Assembly (NCBI GenBank): GCA_002381805.1
Contig: DFXZ01000003.1
Location: 62,001 to 126,000 of the forward strand
Reading direction: 5' to 3'
From: Bdellovibrio sp. UBA4095
GTDB taxonomy: Bacteria; Bdellovibrionota; Bdellovibrionia; Bdellovibrionales; Bdellovibrionaceae
Length of the DNA stretch: 64,000 nt
The translations under genes and the position numbers were made by a program. Of this stretch, positions 1 through 8,381 are shown piece after piece (position 1 is the stretch's first letter; each line of letters opens with the position of its first letter). The notes beneath the pieces were generated by a model. It did no database searches. It was given only the letters and a program-made list of their open reading frames with translations, and was not told where the DNA came from.

Positions 1-100
1 GGCGCAGACGACGGATCAACTCTTCGGTTTTTCCGCTAAACATTGAACCAACGATCACTTCGATCCAACCACGACTGTGGCCATAAGAAAAATCAGACAC
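1..100 (-). CDS. tdk: Thymidine kinase, type II, N-terminal fragment (runs off left edge)
   Basis: Reading the minus strand from a GTG at 100-98 gives 33 in-frame codons before the window ends. They contain IEVIVGSMFSGKTEELIRR, which is the N-terminal strand plus P-loop (G-S-M-F-S-G-K-T) of type II thymidine kinases that phosphorylate thymidine in the salvage pathway. A strong Shine-Dalgarno (AGGGGG) lies 4 bases upstream of the GTG. Only the first strand and the Walker A region can be seen; the lasso and zinc site would lie outside the window. The family call is secure because the motif matches this family closely, but the length and integrity of the gene cannot be judged. Confidence 0.85.
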   Translation of the reverse strand, partial: MSDFSYGHSRGWIEVIVGSMFSGKTEELIRRLR

Positions 101-170
101 GCTTCCCCCTCAAAAAACAGCAATGACGATCTGAAAATCAGAAGGAAGTGTCAATTAGAACAAGTGCCTA

Positions 171-1148
171 TTAATAGTCACACGCAGCGACAACGGGCTC
201 TGCCTTACACATGATGCTGGCTTTTTCAGCACTCAGCACCGTGTCTTCGGCCCATTGGCCGTTGGCGTTGCAGCGTTGACGAACGCAGCTGACTCCGGGT
301 CGCCGCACCAGGCAATTTTTCTTTTCACCCTTGGGATTGTCGATGCAAGTCCAAACACACTCATTAAATTTTCCGGATGGCCGAGAACAAATTCGGCCCT
401 CTTGAGAAGCCCGAGCCTTGGCCGCTTCCTTGCGTGCGATCTCTGCCTGTTCAGCTTGTTTCTTTTTGCGAGCTTCATCAGCTACGCGGTGGAGTTCCTT
501 TTTATCGATTTGCACCACTTCGGTCAGACGGCCGCGCGGAATCTTGCGGCCTTTAAGTAGAACATCATAAACGATCTCACCACTTTCAATGACACCTTGG
601 AAGCCGACCTGCTGACCTGTTTTGACATTCACACTTTCTTCGCCATTCATCGCCGAAAACTCCATGGCGCCTTCGATGACTTTGACCCCAGCGTAGGCTT
701 TGCTCGGTTCCATGATAAAAACATATTCGCCGTCGGGGGAGATAAACTGAAACAAATCCGAAGTCAGCGCGATGTTGTAATCTGTTTTTGTCTTATTTTT
801 TTGCAGCCAACGGAAGGAACCTGACTTTAACATCACAACGGGCGCCTCCCCCGTCTCCCAACTTATCACCGGTAATGAAATCTCGCTGTTACCTAAAAGA
901 GTTAAAGTTCTTTTTGCATCCATCTGAATGCGCACTTCAGCAGAAAGAGCGGTCTCGATCACGGCCTTTTCACGCAAGACTTGTCGAGATTTGATCAAAC
1001 GACGAACGCCGTCTTTACTGGTGACCCAGGCCTGGCCTTGCCAATGAGTCAGCGCCGGATACTTAGGAGGATTTTGCGCAAAAATCGATGGCCCCGCCAA
1101 AAACACGGACCCAAAAATGAAACTAAGAAGGGCCTTTTTTACGAACAC
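171..1148 (-). CDS. Secreted FecR-domain protein with Cys-rich C-terminal tail
   Basis: 325 aa with an N-terminal signal peptide (hydrophobic residues 6-22, predicted cut after IFA-Q). Residues about 40-200 read like a FecR domain: VLREKAVIETALSAEVRIQ and later KVIEGAMEFSA plus VNVKTGQQVGF are typical of its repeated beta hairpins. A Lys/Ala-rich, probably helical linker (about 230-255) leads to a tail with eight cysteines, suggesting a disulfide-bonded periplasmic module. The GTG start has GGGAG 7 bases upstream. The gene overlaps the 3' end of the upstream glycosyltransferase by 26 bases, so the two are probably co-transcribed and translationally coupled. There is no neighbouring FecA or FecI, so a role in iron signalling is not supported; the function is unknown. 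Confidence 0.8.
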   Translation of the reverse strand: MFVKKALLSFIFGSVFLAGPSIFAQNPPKYPALTHWQGQAWVTSKDGVRRLIKSRQVLREKAVIETALSAEVRIQMDAKRTLTLLGNSEISLPVISWETGEAPVVMLKSGSFRWLQKNKTKTDYNIALTSDLFQFISPDGEYVFIMEPSKAYAGVKVIEGAMEFSAMNGEESVNVKTGQQVGFQGVIESGEIVYDVLLKGRKIPRGRLTEVVQIDKKELHRVADEARKKKQAEQAEIARKEAAKARASQEGRICSRPSGKFNECVWTCIDNPKGEKKNCLVRRPGVSCVRQRCNANGQWAEDTVLSAEKASIMCKAEPVVAACDY

Positions 1149-1890
1149 GCTGCATCTCCCACAACTTTGCGAATTTCAAAAACACGGAATAGGCAGCCCC
1201 GACTGATATAATGAAACCCGGCAAACCATCCATGAATCCGCGTTTGAAAAAGTACGTCTCTACAAATTTCGACCAGGGCTTAAAGATCAACTTTAGGTAA
1301 GAAAACTTCTTTCCTTGTGCATAAAGCTGCTCGGCTCCCAATGTTGAGTACCGATCATTCGTCACCACTTGATCGCTTAAACTGTCGAACACCCAATGCA
1401 AGATCGGTTGCCTTAGTTTAAGTTTCACTTTAACTTCTACTTTCTCATGCAAGTCAGCGGAATTCCACTGCGAATGAGCTTTATTAAACAACCTCAGCTG
1501 ATAGTCGGGATACCAACCACCATAGCCGATCCAACGCCCTAGATGATAGGATTTTCGCGGCAACACATATCCCGCTTCGGGATTCAGATCGGCAAACATC
1601 GAAGATATTTCAGACACTGACTCTGGACTGAGAGCCTCATCCGCATCCAAAGACAGAACCCAGGAATGCTGAGCCTGCTCTGTTGCGAACGCCTTTTGGG
1701 GACCATAACCTCGCCACTTTTCCTGAAAAACCCGAGCGCCGCATTTTTGAGCAAGCTCAACTGTTCGATCTGTCGAGAAACTGTCAACAACAACGACATC
1801 ATCGGCAAACGGGACCGAGCGAATGCAGCGCTCAATATTGGATTCTTCATTGAAAGTGATGACCACTAAAGAAATCGGTAATTTTGTCAC
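1123..1890 (-). CDS. Glycosyltransferase family 2, WaaE/KdtX-like
   Basis: About 255 aa, cytoplasmic GT-A fold. The N-terminus PISLVVITFNEESNIERCI followed by VVVVDSFSTDRTVELA, and LSLDADEALSP with the DxD-type metal motif, match the WaaE/KdtX-type glycosyltransferases that decorate the LPS inner core. A hydrophobic stretch near the C-terminus (GFIISVGAAYSVFLKFA) may dock it to the membrane. The chosen start is a GTG at 1890, giving VTKLPISLVV, preceded by GGGGGAG about 12 bases upstream. A TTG at 1926 would add 12 residues with no family support. The gene is followed directly by the FecR-domain gene. The acceptor sugar cannot be predicted. Confidence 0.85.
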   Translation of the reverse strand: MTKLPISLVVITFNEESNIERCIRSVPFADDVVVVDSFSTDRTVELAQKCGARVFQEKWRGYGPQKAFATEQAQHSWVLSLDADEALSPESVSEISSMFADLNPEAGYVLPRKSYHLGRWIGYGGWYPDYQLRLFNKAHSQWNSADLHEKVEVKVKLKLRQPILHWVFDSLSDQVVTNDRYSTLGAEQLYAQGKKFSYLKLIFKPWSKFVETYFFKRGFMDGLPGFIISVGAAYSVFLKFAKLWEMQRVRKKGPS

Positions 1891-1972
1891 TCTTTGAGTG
1901 TTCTCCCCCGAGCAAGCTCTTGTCAAACGATTCGCGAATGGATACCATTTTTAAGTCGAAAGGTTTTTATCC

Positions 1973-2584
1973 ATGAAATTCGCTAAATACTTCGTTTTAT
2001 GTTTGTTTTTAAGTTCCAACGCCCACGCTTATTTAAGCATTGCTGAATCAGCGGAAGTTTTGCCTGTCGGAAAATATTCCTTAGGAGTCGAACCGCAGTT
2101 CCTGACTAACAAAGGCGGCGGAACCAACCTGAATGTCTTCCTGAACGGCTCGTTGAACGAGTCCACCAGCGCCCGCATCACGATTGGAGCAGGAGCCATT
2201 GATTTCAATGCTTTTGCCAGTGTGAAGTGGGTCCCATTCCCTGACGTCGATAATCAACCAGCAATGGGTCTGCGTGCGGGAGCTGGCTTAGCTCGTGATG
2301 GCGACGAGAACCTTTTGCAGCTCCAGGTCGCTCCGCTGATCAGTAAAAAGTATGAAACCGAATACGGACTGACAGTTCCTTATGTAGCAGTTCCAATCAC
2401 TTTCTTAAATACCAAAGAAGAGAACTTTGTGGCGAGCAATATCGCTTTCGGTAGCGAATACACTCATCCAGAAGTGATCGGAACTTTCGGTGCGGAAGTT
2501 GGCTTGGATCTGAATAAATCTTATTCATACATTTCAATCTTCGCGACTTTCCCATTTGATAGCACAAAAGGATTTGGGAACTAA
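1973..2584 (+). CDS. Predicted outer-membrane beta-barrel protein
   Basis: 203 aa with a clear signal peptide (MKFAKYFVLCLFLSSNAHA, cut after AHA). The mature part is built of alternating polar/hydrophobic strands with Gly turns (SLGVEPQFL, ARITIGAGAIDFNAFASVKW, MGLRAGAGLA, SYISIFATFPF), the look of a small outer-membrane barrel. It lacks a clear terminal Phe strand: it ends SYSYISIFATFPFDSTKGFGN. The start has an AAAGG Shine-Dalgarno. It lies 2 bases upstream of the mreB homologue, so the two are almost certainly one operon. I do not recognise a named family. Confidence 0.75.
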   Translation: MKFAKYFVLCLFLSSNAHAYLSIAESAEVLPVGKYSLGVEPQFLTNKGGGTNLNVFLNGSLNESTSARITIGAGAIDFNAFASVKWVPFPDVDNQPAMGLRAGAGLARDGDENLLQLQVAPLISKKYETEYGLTVPYVAVPITFLNTKEENFVASNIAFGSEYTHPEVIGTFGAEVGLDLNKSYSYISIFATFPFDSTKGFGN

Positions 2585-2586
2585 TT

Positions 2587-3630
2587 ATGTTTTCATGGCT
2601 TTTTAAAGACGAGGCAGGATCTGCCGCTGAACTCTATGTGGATCTCGGCACTGCCAACACTCTGGTCGCGGCACGGGGGAAAGGGATTATTTTAAATGAA
2701 CCCTCTCTTATCGCTTATCAGCAAACGGCCCCTGGCAAAAAACGAGTGATCGCCGTCGGCAAAGACGCCAAAGAAAAGCTTGCAAACAACCCTGGGAATA
2801 TCTTCGCGCAGAAACCGATCCGTGACGGTGTTATTGCCGATTTCGAAACTTGCGAGACAATGCTAAAGCACTTTCTAAGTCAACCAGGGGTTAAGTCGGT
2901 TTTCTCTCGCCCCCGCGTGGTGGTCTCCCTTCCCTATGGGGTGACCGAGGTCGAAAAAAAAGCGGTCATTCAGTCTTGTAAAATGGCGGGAGCTAAAGAG
3001 GTGTTTCTTATTGATGAACCAATGGCTGCCGCTATCGGCTCGGGTTTGTCGATCAAATCCGCTGAAGGCAGCATGGTCATAGATATTGGCGGCGGAACGA
3101 CCGAAGTTGCTGTGATTGCACTTGCAGATATCGTTTATTGCGAGGCTGCTCGCGTCGGCGGACACCGCATCGATGATGCAATTATAGACTATCTTAAGAA
3201 GTACAAGAAGTTCATCATTAACGAAACAACAGCTGAATACCTTAAGGTCACTATCGGCACAGCCGTTCCCAAAAAGGACATTCGCATGGCGACAGTTTCT
3301 GGTCGCGATGCTGATACCGGCATGACTAAAACCATGGAAATCAGCTCAGAGGATATCGGACTTGCCATGAACGGCTGTATGCAAGAAATCATCAACGCTG
3401 TTCACCGCGCTTTAGAGCATACTCCGCCAGAACTTGTGGCAGACATTATCGAGCGCGGCGTGATTGTGGCCGGTGGTGGTGCGCTGATCCGAGATATCGA
3501 TATTCGCTTAAATAATGAAGTTCGCTTGCCTGTACGAATTGCCTCAGAGCCTCTGTTAGCCATCGCCAAGGGCGGCGAAATGGTATTAAGAGACCCCGAA
3601 TTGCTTGATAAGATTCAGTTAGATATTTAA
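2587..3630 (+). CDS. mreB: Rod-shape determining actin homologue MreB
   Basis: 347 aa, the normal MreB length. Phosphate 1 motif YVDLGTANTLV at about residue 17, EPSLIAY after it, phosphate 2 motif VIDIGGGTTEVAVI at about 163, and the adenosine motif VIVAGGGALIRDID at about 293 are all present. MreB polymerises under the inner membrane and guides lateral wall synthesis. It is not followed by mreC or mreD here; its upstream partner is a beta-barrel gene 2 bases away. That suggests a second, specialised mreB paralogue outside the canonical mre operon. Its 3' end overlaps the convergent aminotransferase gene by 12 bases. Confidence 0.92.
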   Translation: MFSWLFKDEAGSAAELYVDLGTANTLVAARGKGIILNEPSLIAYQQTAPGKKRVIAVGKDAKEKLANNPGNIFAQKPIRDGVIADFETCETMLKHFLSQPGVKSVFSRPRVVVSLPYGVTEVEKKAVIQSCKMAGAKEVFLIDEPMAAAIGSGLSIKSAEGSMVIDIGGGTTEVAVIALADIVYCEAARVGGHRIDDAIIDYLKKYKKFIINETTAEYLKVTIGTAVPKKDIRMATVSGRDADTGMTKTMEISSEDIGLAMNGCMQEIINAVHRALEHTPPELVADIIERGVIVAGGGALIRDIDIRLNNEVRLPVRIASEPLLAIAKGGEMVLRDPELLDKIQLDI

Positions 3631-4620
3631 TTTCACGGGGGTTGCTTTCGGCCCCTGCTTCATGTCGTGGCGAAGCAAGTCCAAGAGAGCTTTCGCCACG
3701 GGACCTTGCTGGCCACGGCCGATCACTTGACCTTCAAACTCAGTGACTGGCAAGACATCCAAAGTGGTTCCAATCATCATTACTTCACGCGCGGTTACCA
3801 AATCCTGCTCGGTCAAATCTCTTTCTTGAACGGATGTTAGCAGATCCCGAACTACGAGCTCTTGTGCAAGCTCAAAAGTACGAATCATCGTCGTGCCTTT
3901 TAAGATTTGCCGCAAATAAGGCCTGACCAGGCTGTTGTCCTTATCGACCAGCACGATGTTTTCGGTGCTGCTTTCAGTGATAAAACCATCACTGCCTATA
4001 CCGATGGTAAAATCTAATTTACGATCGACACTTTCTTTTTTCATTAGAACATTCGGAAGGTAATTACAGGTCTTAACGGTCGCAAACCAAGGGTCTTTAG
4101 GCTGAATCGCGCTGCGCCCGATTTTTACTCCACGCAGGTATTTTTCCTCCGAAAGAGTGTTCAAAGTGGTGACGACCAAATACATCTGAGAACCAACACA
4201 CTCATAGGGATTGGTCGTAAATCCGCCTGGCCCTCGGCTGATATAAAGTCTCAGCATCGCATTTTCAGAACCAGCGACCTCTGTCGTTTTAAGAATGATA
4301 TCCTTCATCTCTTCGATGGGCATGGGCAAGTCGATATGAATCTTTGCAGCGGACATCTGTAGCCGCTCCAGATGTTCTTGAAGTAAAAAAGCCTTTCCTT
4401 GAACGACTTTGATGGCTTCAAAGACACCATCCCCACGATGAACCAAGTGATCATCGATAGGCACGAACATCAAGGTGGGATCTGTGACGATTCCACCCCA
4501 CCAAGTGCTGTACATTGCCAGATAGTTCTTCTGTGCCGAATACATTCTCTGACTTAACTTTTCCTGAATTTGTTCAAAAGAAAGAACACTGAGGTCTGTG
4601 GTCATAGCGGCAATGGACAT
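3619..4620 (-). CDS. PLP-dependent class IV aminotransferase (branched-chain or D-amino acid type)
   Basis: 333 aa. The catalytic lysine is K183 in ATVKTCNYLPNVLMKKE, and the PLP-pyridine glutamate is E216 in GFITESSTENIVLV, both standard for fold-type IV enzymes. The early HRGDGVFEAIKV block is also typical. These enzymes transfer amino groups between branched-chain or D-amino acids and 2-oxo acids. Sequence alone does not separate IlvE from D-amino acid aminotransferase or aminodeoxychorismate lyase. About 30 extra N-terminal residues precede the domain. The ATG start has GGAG 7 bases upstream. It converges on mreB with a 12-base overlap. Confidence 0.85.
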   Translation of the reverse strand: MSIAAMTTDLSVLSFEQIQEKLSQRMYSAQKNYLAMYSTWWGGIVTDPTLMFVPIDDHLVHRGDGVFEAIKVVQGKAFLLQEHLERLQMSAAKIHIDLPMPIEEMKDIILKTTEVAGSENAMLRLYISRGPGGFTTNPYECVGSQMYLVVTTLNTLSEEKYLRGVKIGRSAIQPKDPWFATVKTCNYLPNVLMKKESVDRKLDFTIGIGSDGFITESSTENIVLVDKDNSLVRPYLRQILKGTTMIRTFELAQELVVRDLLTSVQERDLTEQDLVTAREVMMIGTTLDVLPVTEFEGQVIGRGQQGPVAKALLDLLRHDMKQGPKATPVKLNI

Positions 4621-4690
4621 TAAAGGCTCCTTTGACTCTTGGTTATTCTAATTTTTTCCCCGAGGTAGGGCGAAGTTTTTTTATTTTTCG

Positions 4691-4720
4691 TTGACCTGCC
4701 TCGCTAGAGGTCCTGACAAT
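4691..4720 (+). promoter_or_regulatory. Candidate sigma70-type promoter for the carbonic-anhydrase-like gene and metG
   Basis: TTGACC (4691-4696) and GACAAT (4715-4720) are separated by 18 bases, upstream of the Shine-Dalgarno GGAGG (4737-4741). The -35 match is 5 of 6 and the -10 match 4 of 6. It is the only reasonable promoter seen between the divergent aminotransferase and this gene. Consensus match only. Confidence 0.4.
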
Positions 4721-4750
4721 AAAGCAACTCAGGTTTGGAGGACTCAACGA

Positions 4751-5473
4751 ATGAAAACTTATCTCTTACTCAGCTTAGCTGTTCTTAACCTTACTGCTTG
4801 TGCTTCTTATAGCAAAAGGGCGCCAAATCAGGATACAAAAGTCTTGTTAAAAGATTCTAAGGGAGTGACCAAAGAAGCCCCTGCCCAGGCCATCGCAACG
4901 GGAACAAAGGATATGACACCAGTCAACCCTGTCGATAGTGCCGCTCAGGTCGAAGAGATGAAGCAAGCCGTCGCAAATGCTGCTCAACAAATGCAAGACA
5001 GCCAAGCCAAGATCGTGCGTGAGGTCGGCCCTGTCCCCGCTGAAAAAGCCCTGGGTTGGTTAAAAAATGGCAACACTCGCTTTACCAAAGGTCGCCTCCG
5101 TGCCGACGGGACATCTGCAAAAGATCGCCTTCGCCTAGTGAATGGTCAACGCCCCCATTCGGTAGTGATTTCGTGCAGTGACTCTCGCGTGCCGCCAGAG
5201 ATTGTTTTCGATCAAAAACTGGGAGAAATCTTTGTTATGAGATTGCCGCAAATGCCGACGGACGGAGCCGTCATTGAAGGTCTTGAAACGGCCGTTGCGA
5301 CATTCGGGACCAATCTGATCGTCTTTATGGATTACGCTGGTTGCGAAAGCTCGCAGTTGGCGGTGAATCTCTCTGAACGCTCTGCAATCCTTGGTGACGC
5401 GGTCGCTAGAGGTGGTGTAAAAGTTATTTCTGCACATTACGACCTTCTTTCGGGCGTAATTGAGTGGCGCTAA
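4751..5473 (+). CDS. Beta-carbonic-anhydrase-like lipoprotein with a substituted zinc site
   Basis: 240 aa from the ATG at 4751, which has GGAGG 9 bases upstream; a TTG at 4691 would fall on the promoter. A lipoprotein signal ends in LTAC (C17). After a low-complexity linker (about 25-95), residues 97-240 are a beta-class carbonic anhydrase domain: SCSDSRVPPEIVFDQ carries the C142-x-D144-x-R146 ligand/dyad. The second ligand block reads IVFMDYAGCES, where the usual G-H-x-x-C has become D-Y195-x-x-C198, so the zinc-binding histidine is missing. The RNAGN block is RLPQM, and the segment after C198 is shorter than usual. The fold is likely kept, but hydration activity is doubtful. It may be a periplasmic sensor or binding protein. 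metG starts 23 bases downstream. Confidence 0.75.
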   Translation: MKTYLLLSLAVLNLTACASYSKRAPNQDTKVLLKDSKGVTKEAPAQAIATGTKDMTPVNPVDSAAQVEEMKQAVANAAQQMQDSQAKIVREVGPVPAEKALGWLKNGNTRFTKGRLRADGTSAKDRLRLVNGQRPHSVVISCSDSRVPPEIVFDQKLGEIFVMRLPQMPTDGAVIEGLETAVATFGTNLIVFMDYAGCESSQLAVNLSERSAILGDAVARGGVKVISAHYDLLSGVIEWR

Positions 5474-5496
5474 ATTAGTTTGAGGAGTCCTTGTCC

Positions 5497-7599
5497 ATGC
5501 CTGCTGCGAATGCTTCAAATCCCAGAAAAATCCTGATCACCTGTGCCCTGCCCTATGCGAATGGTTATATCCACTTAGGACATTTGGTTGAGTATCTGCA
5601 AGCAGACTTCTGGACTCGCTTCCAACAGATGCGCGGCAATGAGTGCACCTATATCTGCGCGGACGACACTCACGGTACTCCGATCATGGTCAAAGCACGA
5701 GAGCTCGGCATCACCCCCGAAGCTTTGATTGCAAAAAGTTTTGAAGAACACAGCAAAGACTTTGCCGATTTCCAAATTAAATTTGCGCATTATGGTTCGA
5801 CCAACTCTCAAGAAAACCGTGAACTGTGCGAATACTTCTATGGAAAAATGAAAGACGGAGGTCACACCCGCACTCAGGCAATCAAACAGCTTTACTGTGA
5901 GTTTGACAAAATGTTCCTGCCCGATCGTTTTGTAAAAGGCACTTGCCCTAAATGTAAGGCACCAGATCAGTATGGCGATTCTTGTGACGTTTGCGGATCG
6001 ACCTATGCTCCCAGTGACATGAAAGATGTGCACTGTTCGCTCTGTGGAAATACGCCCGTCCTAAAAGACAGCGAAAGCATTTTCTTTAAGCTGAATGATT
6101 TTAAAAAGTATCTCGAAGAGTGGATTCCGAAACACACCTCAAGTGATATCTCCAAAAAAATGCTTGAGTGGTTTAACGAAGATCTCAAGGATCTTGATAT
6201 TTCGCGCGATGAACCTTATTTCGGCTTTGCTATCCCCGGCACGAACAATAAGAAATTTTTCTACGTTTGGGTGGATGCGCCGATGGGATATGTATCGACG
6301 ACGGCTCAGTGGGCAAAAGCTCAAGGCAAAACTTTGAAAGACATTTGGGAAGATCCGACTCGAGAGATCTATCACTTTATCGGTAAAGACATTGCGCGCT
6401 TCCACACTATTTTCTGGCCAGCATTCCTTAAGGCTGCAGAAGTGCGCTCTCCGAATGGAGTTTTCGTTCATGGTCACCTTATGGTGAACGGCGAAAAGAT
6501 GTCTAAATCTAAAGGGACCTTCATTGCTGCAAGAACTTACCTGAATCATCTGAATCCCGAATATCTACGCTATTACTATTCAACAAAATTGAACAGCACC
6601 GTGGATGACATTGACCTCAGCCTGGAAGATTTCGTCAGCCGAGTGAACTCTGATCTGGTGGGTAAAATCACCAATCTGGGTTCTCGCGGTGGTCAGATGT
6701 TGAAAAAGAAAATGGACGGCCAGATGAGCACGCCAGACACTGATGGTCTAAAACTGATCGAAAGCAGCCAGAAGCGCTCTGAGACAATCGCTGCGCACTT
6801 TGAAGCTCGTGATTTTGGAAAAGCCTTGAATGAAATTCGCGCGATTGCTGATGAGGCTAACAAATACTTTGACGAAAAAGCTCCGTGGAAGACATTGGAT
6901 ACCGATCCTGCTGGAACTAAGCAAGTCATCACCACGACGCTCAATGTATTCCGCATGTTAGCAATTTACTTAAAGCCGATTCTTCCAGAGTACACTGCAA
7001 AAGTAGCAAAGCTTTTGGGTGAAAAAGATTATCAATGGTCGGATATCAACACCATTCTTTCCCACCGCCCGATCAATGATTACGAACATCTGGCAACACG
7101 GATTGATCCTGAAAAAGTCAAAGCGATGGTTGAAGAAAGTCGTAAGGTCAACGAAGAAATCCAAGCGGCCAAGAAACCCCTGGTAAAAGCCATGAACACA
7201 TCTGCGTCGGCCGCAGGTTCAAGCACCGCCACTGGCACGACGAAGCCGGAACAAGCTCCAGCAAAAGCAGCTGAAATTGAATTTGCGGATTTTGAAAAAG
7301 TTGAACTCCGAGTTGGTCAGGTGATCGAAGCTGAAGAGATCAAAGAGGCCGACAAACTTCTGCGACTGAAAGTGGATATTGGCCAAGGCGAAGTTCGGCA
7401 GATCATCGCCGGCATCAAAGCCGCCTATAAGCCGGAACAGCTTTTGGGTCGCAAGCTCTTAGTTTGCGTCAACCTAAAGCCACGTAAGATGAAATTTGGA
7501 ATGTCCGAGGGCATGGTCCTCGCAGCTGGTAATGGCGGCAGCGATTTGTTCGTCTTATCTCCTGACAAAGGAGCCCAAGTCGGCCAAAGAGTGAAATAA
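5497..7599 (+). CDS. metG: Methionyl-tRNA synthetase
   Basis: About 700 aa, the long class I form. The HIGH motif is HLGH in PYANGYIHLGHLVEY (about residue 26), and EKMSKSKGTF is the KMSKS loop (about residue 333). Zinc-knuckle pairs CPKC, CDVC and CSLC are present at about 145-180. After an Ala/Thr/Lys-rich linker (about 565-595) comes a C-terminal EMAP/Trbp-like tRNA-binding domain (FEKVELRVGQVIEAEE to the end). The ATG at 5497 has GAGGAG 9 bases upstream and is preferred over TTG at 5491. It charges initiator and elongator tRNA-Met. The stop overlaps the next start by one base, so translation is probably coupled. Confidence 0.97.
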   Translation: MPAANASNPRKILITCALPYANGYIHLGHLVEYLQADFWTRFQQMRGNECTYICADDTHGTPIMVKARELGITPEALIAKSFEEHSKDFADFQIKFAHYGSTNSQENRELCEYFYGKMKDGGHTRTQAIKQLYCEFDKMFLPDRFVKGTCPKCKAPDQYGDSCDVCGSTYAPSDMKDVHCSLCGNTPVLKDSESIFFKLNDFKKYLEEWIPKHTSSDISKKMLEWFNEDLKDLDISRDEPYFGFAIPGTNNKKFFYVWVDAPMGYVSTTAQWAKAQGKTLKDIWEDPTREIYHFIGKDIARFHTIFWPAFLKAAEVRSPNGVFVHGHLMVNGEKMSKSKGTFIAARTYLNHLNPEYLRYYYSTKLNSTVDDIDLSLEDFVSRVNSDLVGKITNLGSRGGQMLKKKMDGQMSTPDTDGLKLIESSQKRSETIAAHFEARDFGKALNEIRAIADEANKYFDEKAPWKTLDTDPAGTKQVITTTLNVFRMLAIYLKPILPEYTAKVAKLLGEKDYQWSDINTILSHRPINDYEHLATRIDPEKVKAMVEESRKVNEEIQAAKKPLVKAMNTSASAAGSSTATGTTKPEQAPAKAAEIEFADFEKVELRVGQVIEAEEIKEADKLLRLKVDIGQGEVRQIIAGIKAAYKPEQLLGRKLLVCVNLKPRKMKFGMSEGMVLAAGNGGSDLFVLSPDKGAQVGQRVK

Positions 7600-8381
7600 T
7601 GGCTTTAACCGCTCAAGACAAAAAATCCCTTGAAGAAATTCATCAGCTTTTCTTAAAGCTTGAAAGATCCTCAAGGGATTTTTCTTTTAATGACGGCGAA
7701 CTAGAAAAGCTGAAAGCCAAGTTAGATCTTCTGGCGACTTCATCTGATGAATCCGTTGCGAGATTAGCGCAAGTCTCAAGGCACCTGACACCACAGATGA
7801 CCTTAAAGCATTTTGTCAGCTTTGGTATCCCCGTAGAAAGACTGCTACACAAGAATCTGCAAGACGATGAATTTCTAATTATCGAGAACGACAAAGAAAA
7901 TGCGCCTCTCGAAAAGCTGCCCTTGGTGTTTGTACTCGACAATATTCGTTCAGCTTTCAATGTGGGATCAATCTTCAGAACGGCTGAATGCCTGGGTGCC
8001 GAAAAAATCTATCTTTGCGGTTACACTCCTCTGCCAACTCAGTGGAAGGTCGAAAAGACCGCAATGGGCACACAAGAATATCTAGAATGGCAAGAAGTCC
8101 CGAAACTTCTGGAATGCCTCGAGGAACTTAAAGACGAAGGTTATCGCATCATAGCACTCGAAACGGCCGCGTCTGCCCGGGACCTTTACGAAAGTTTTGA
8201 GGCGGAACCCACCGCTTTCGTACTAGGAAACGAACGTTTTGGTTTAGATCCAGAGATTCTCAAAATCATTGATGAGGTTCGCATCATTCCGCTTGCCGGA
8301 AGAAAAAATTCTTTAAACGTCGGTGTCACCGCCGCTGTGGCGGGCTTTGAATGGATGAGGCAATGGCGCACGAACAAATAA
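7599..8381 (+). CDS. SpoU/TrmH-family RNA 2'-O-methyltransferase
   Basis: 260 aa. The three SPOUT motifs are clear: LDNIRSAFNVGSIFRTAE (motif 1, N and R), FVLGNERFGLDPEIL (motif 2) and IPLAGRKNSLNVGVTAAVAGFEW (motif 3, deep trefoil knot). The enzyme uses SAM to methylate a ribose 2'-OH in tRNA or rRNA; the target nucleotide is not predictable. The first 75 residues are a charged helical region of unknown role. It starts within the metG stop codon (TAATG) and overlaps trmO downstream, forming a translation-linked run metG-spoU-trmO. Confidence 0.9.
   Translation: MALTAQDKKSLEEIHQLFLKLERSSRDFSFNDGELEKLKAKLDLLATSSDESVARLAQVSRHLTPQMTLKHFVSFGIPVERLLHKNLQDDEFLIIENDKENAPLEKLPLVFVLDNIRSAFNVGSIFRTAECLGAEKIYLCGYTPLPTQWKVEKTAMGTQEYLEWQEVPKLLECLEELKDEGYRIIALETAASARDLYESFEAEPTAFVLGNERFGLDPEILKIIDEVRIIPLAGRKNSLNVGVTAAVAGFEWMRQWRTNK

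Noticed and set aside
4691..4750. Upstream extension of the carbonic-anhydrase-like gene from TTG 4691
   Set aside because: The TTG lies in a promoter -35 box and the ATG at 4751 has a good GGAGG and a lipobox signal right after it.
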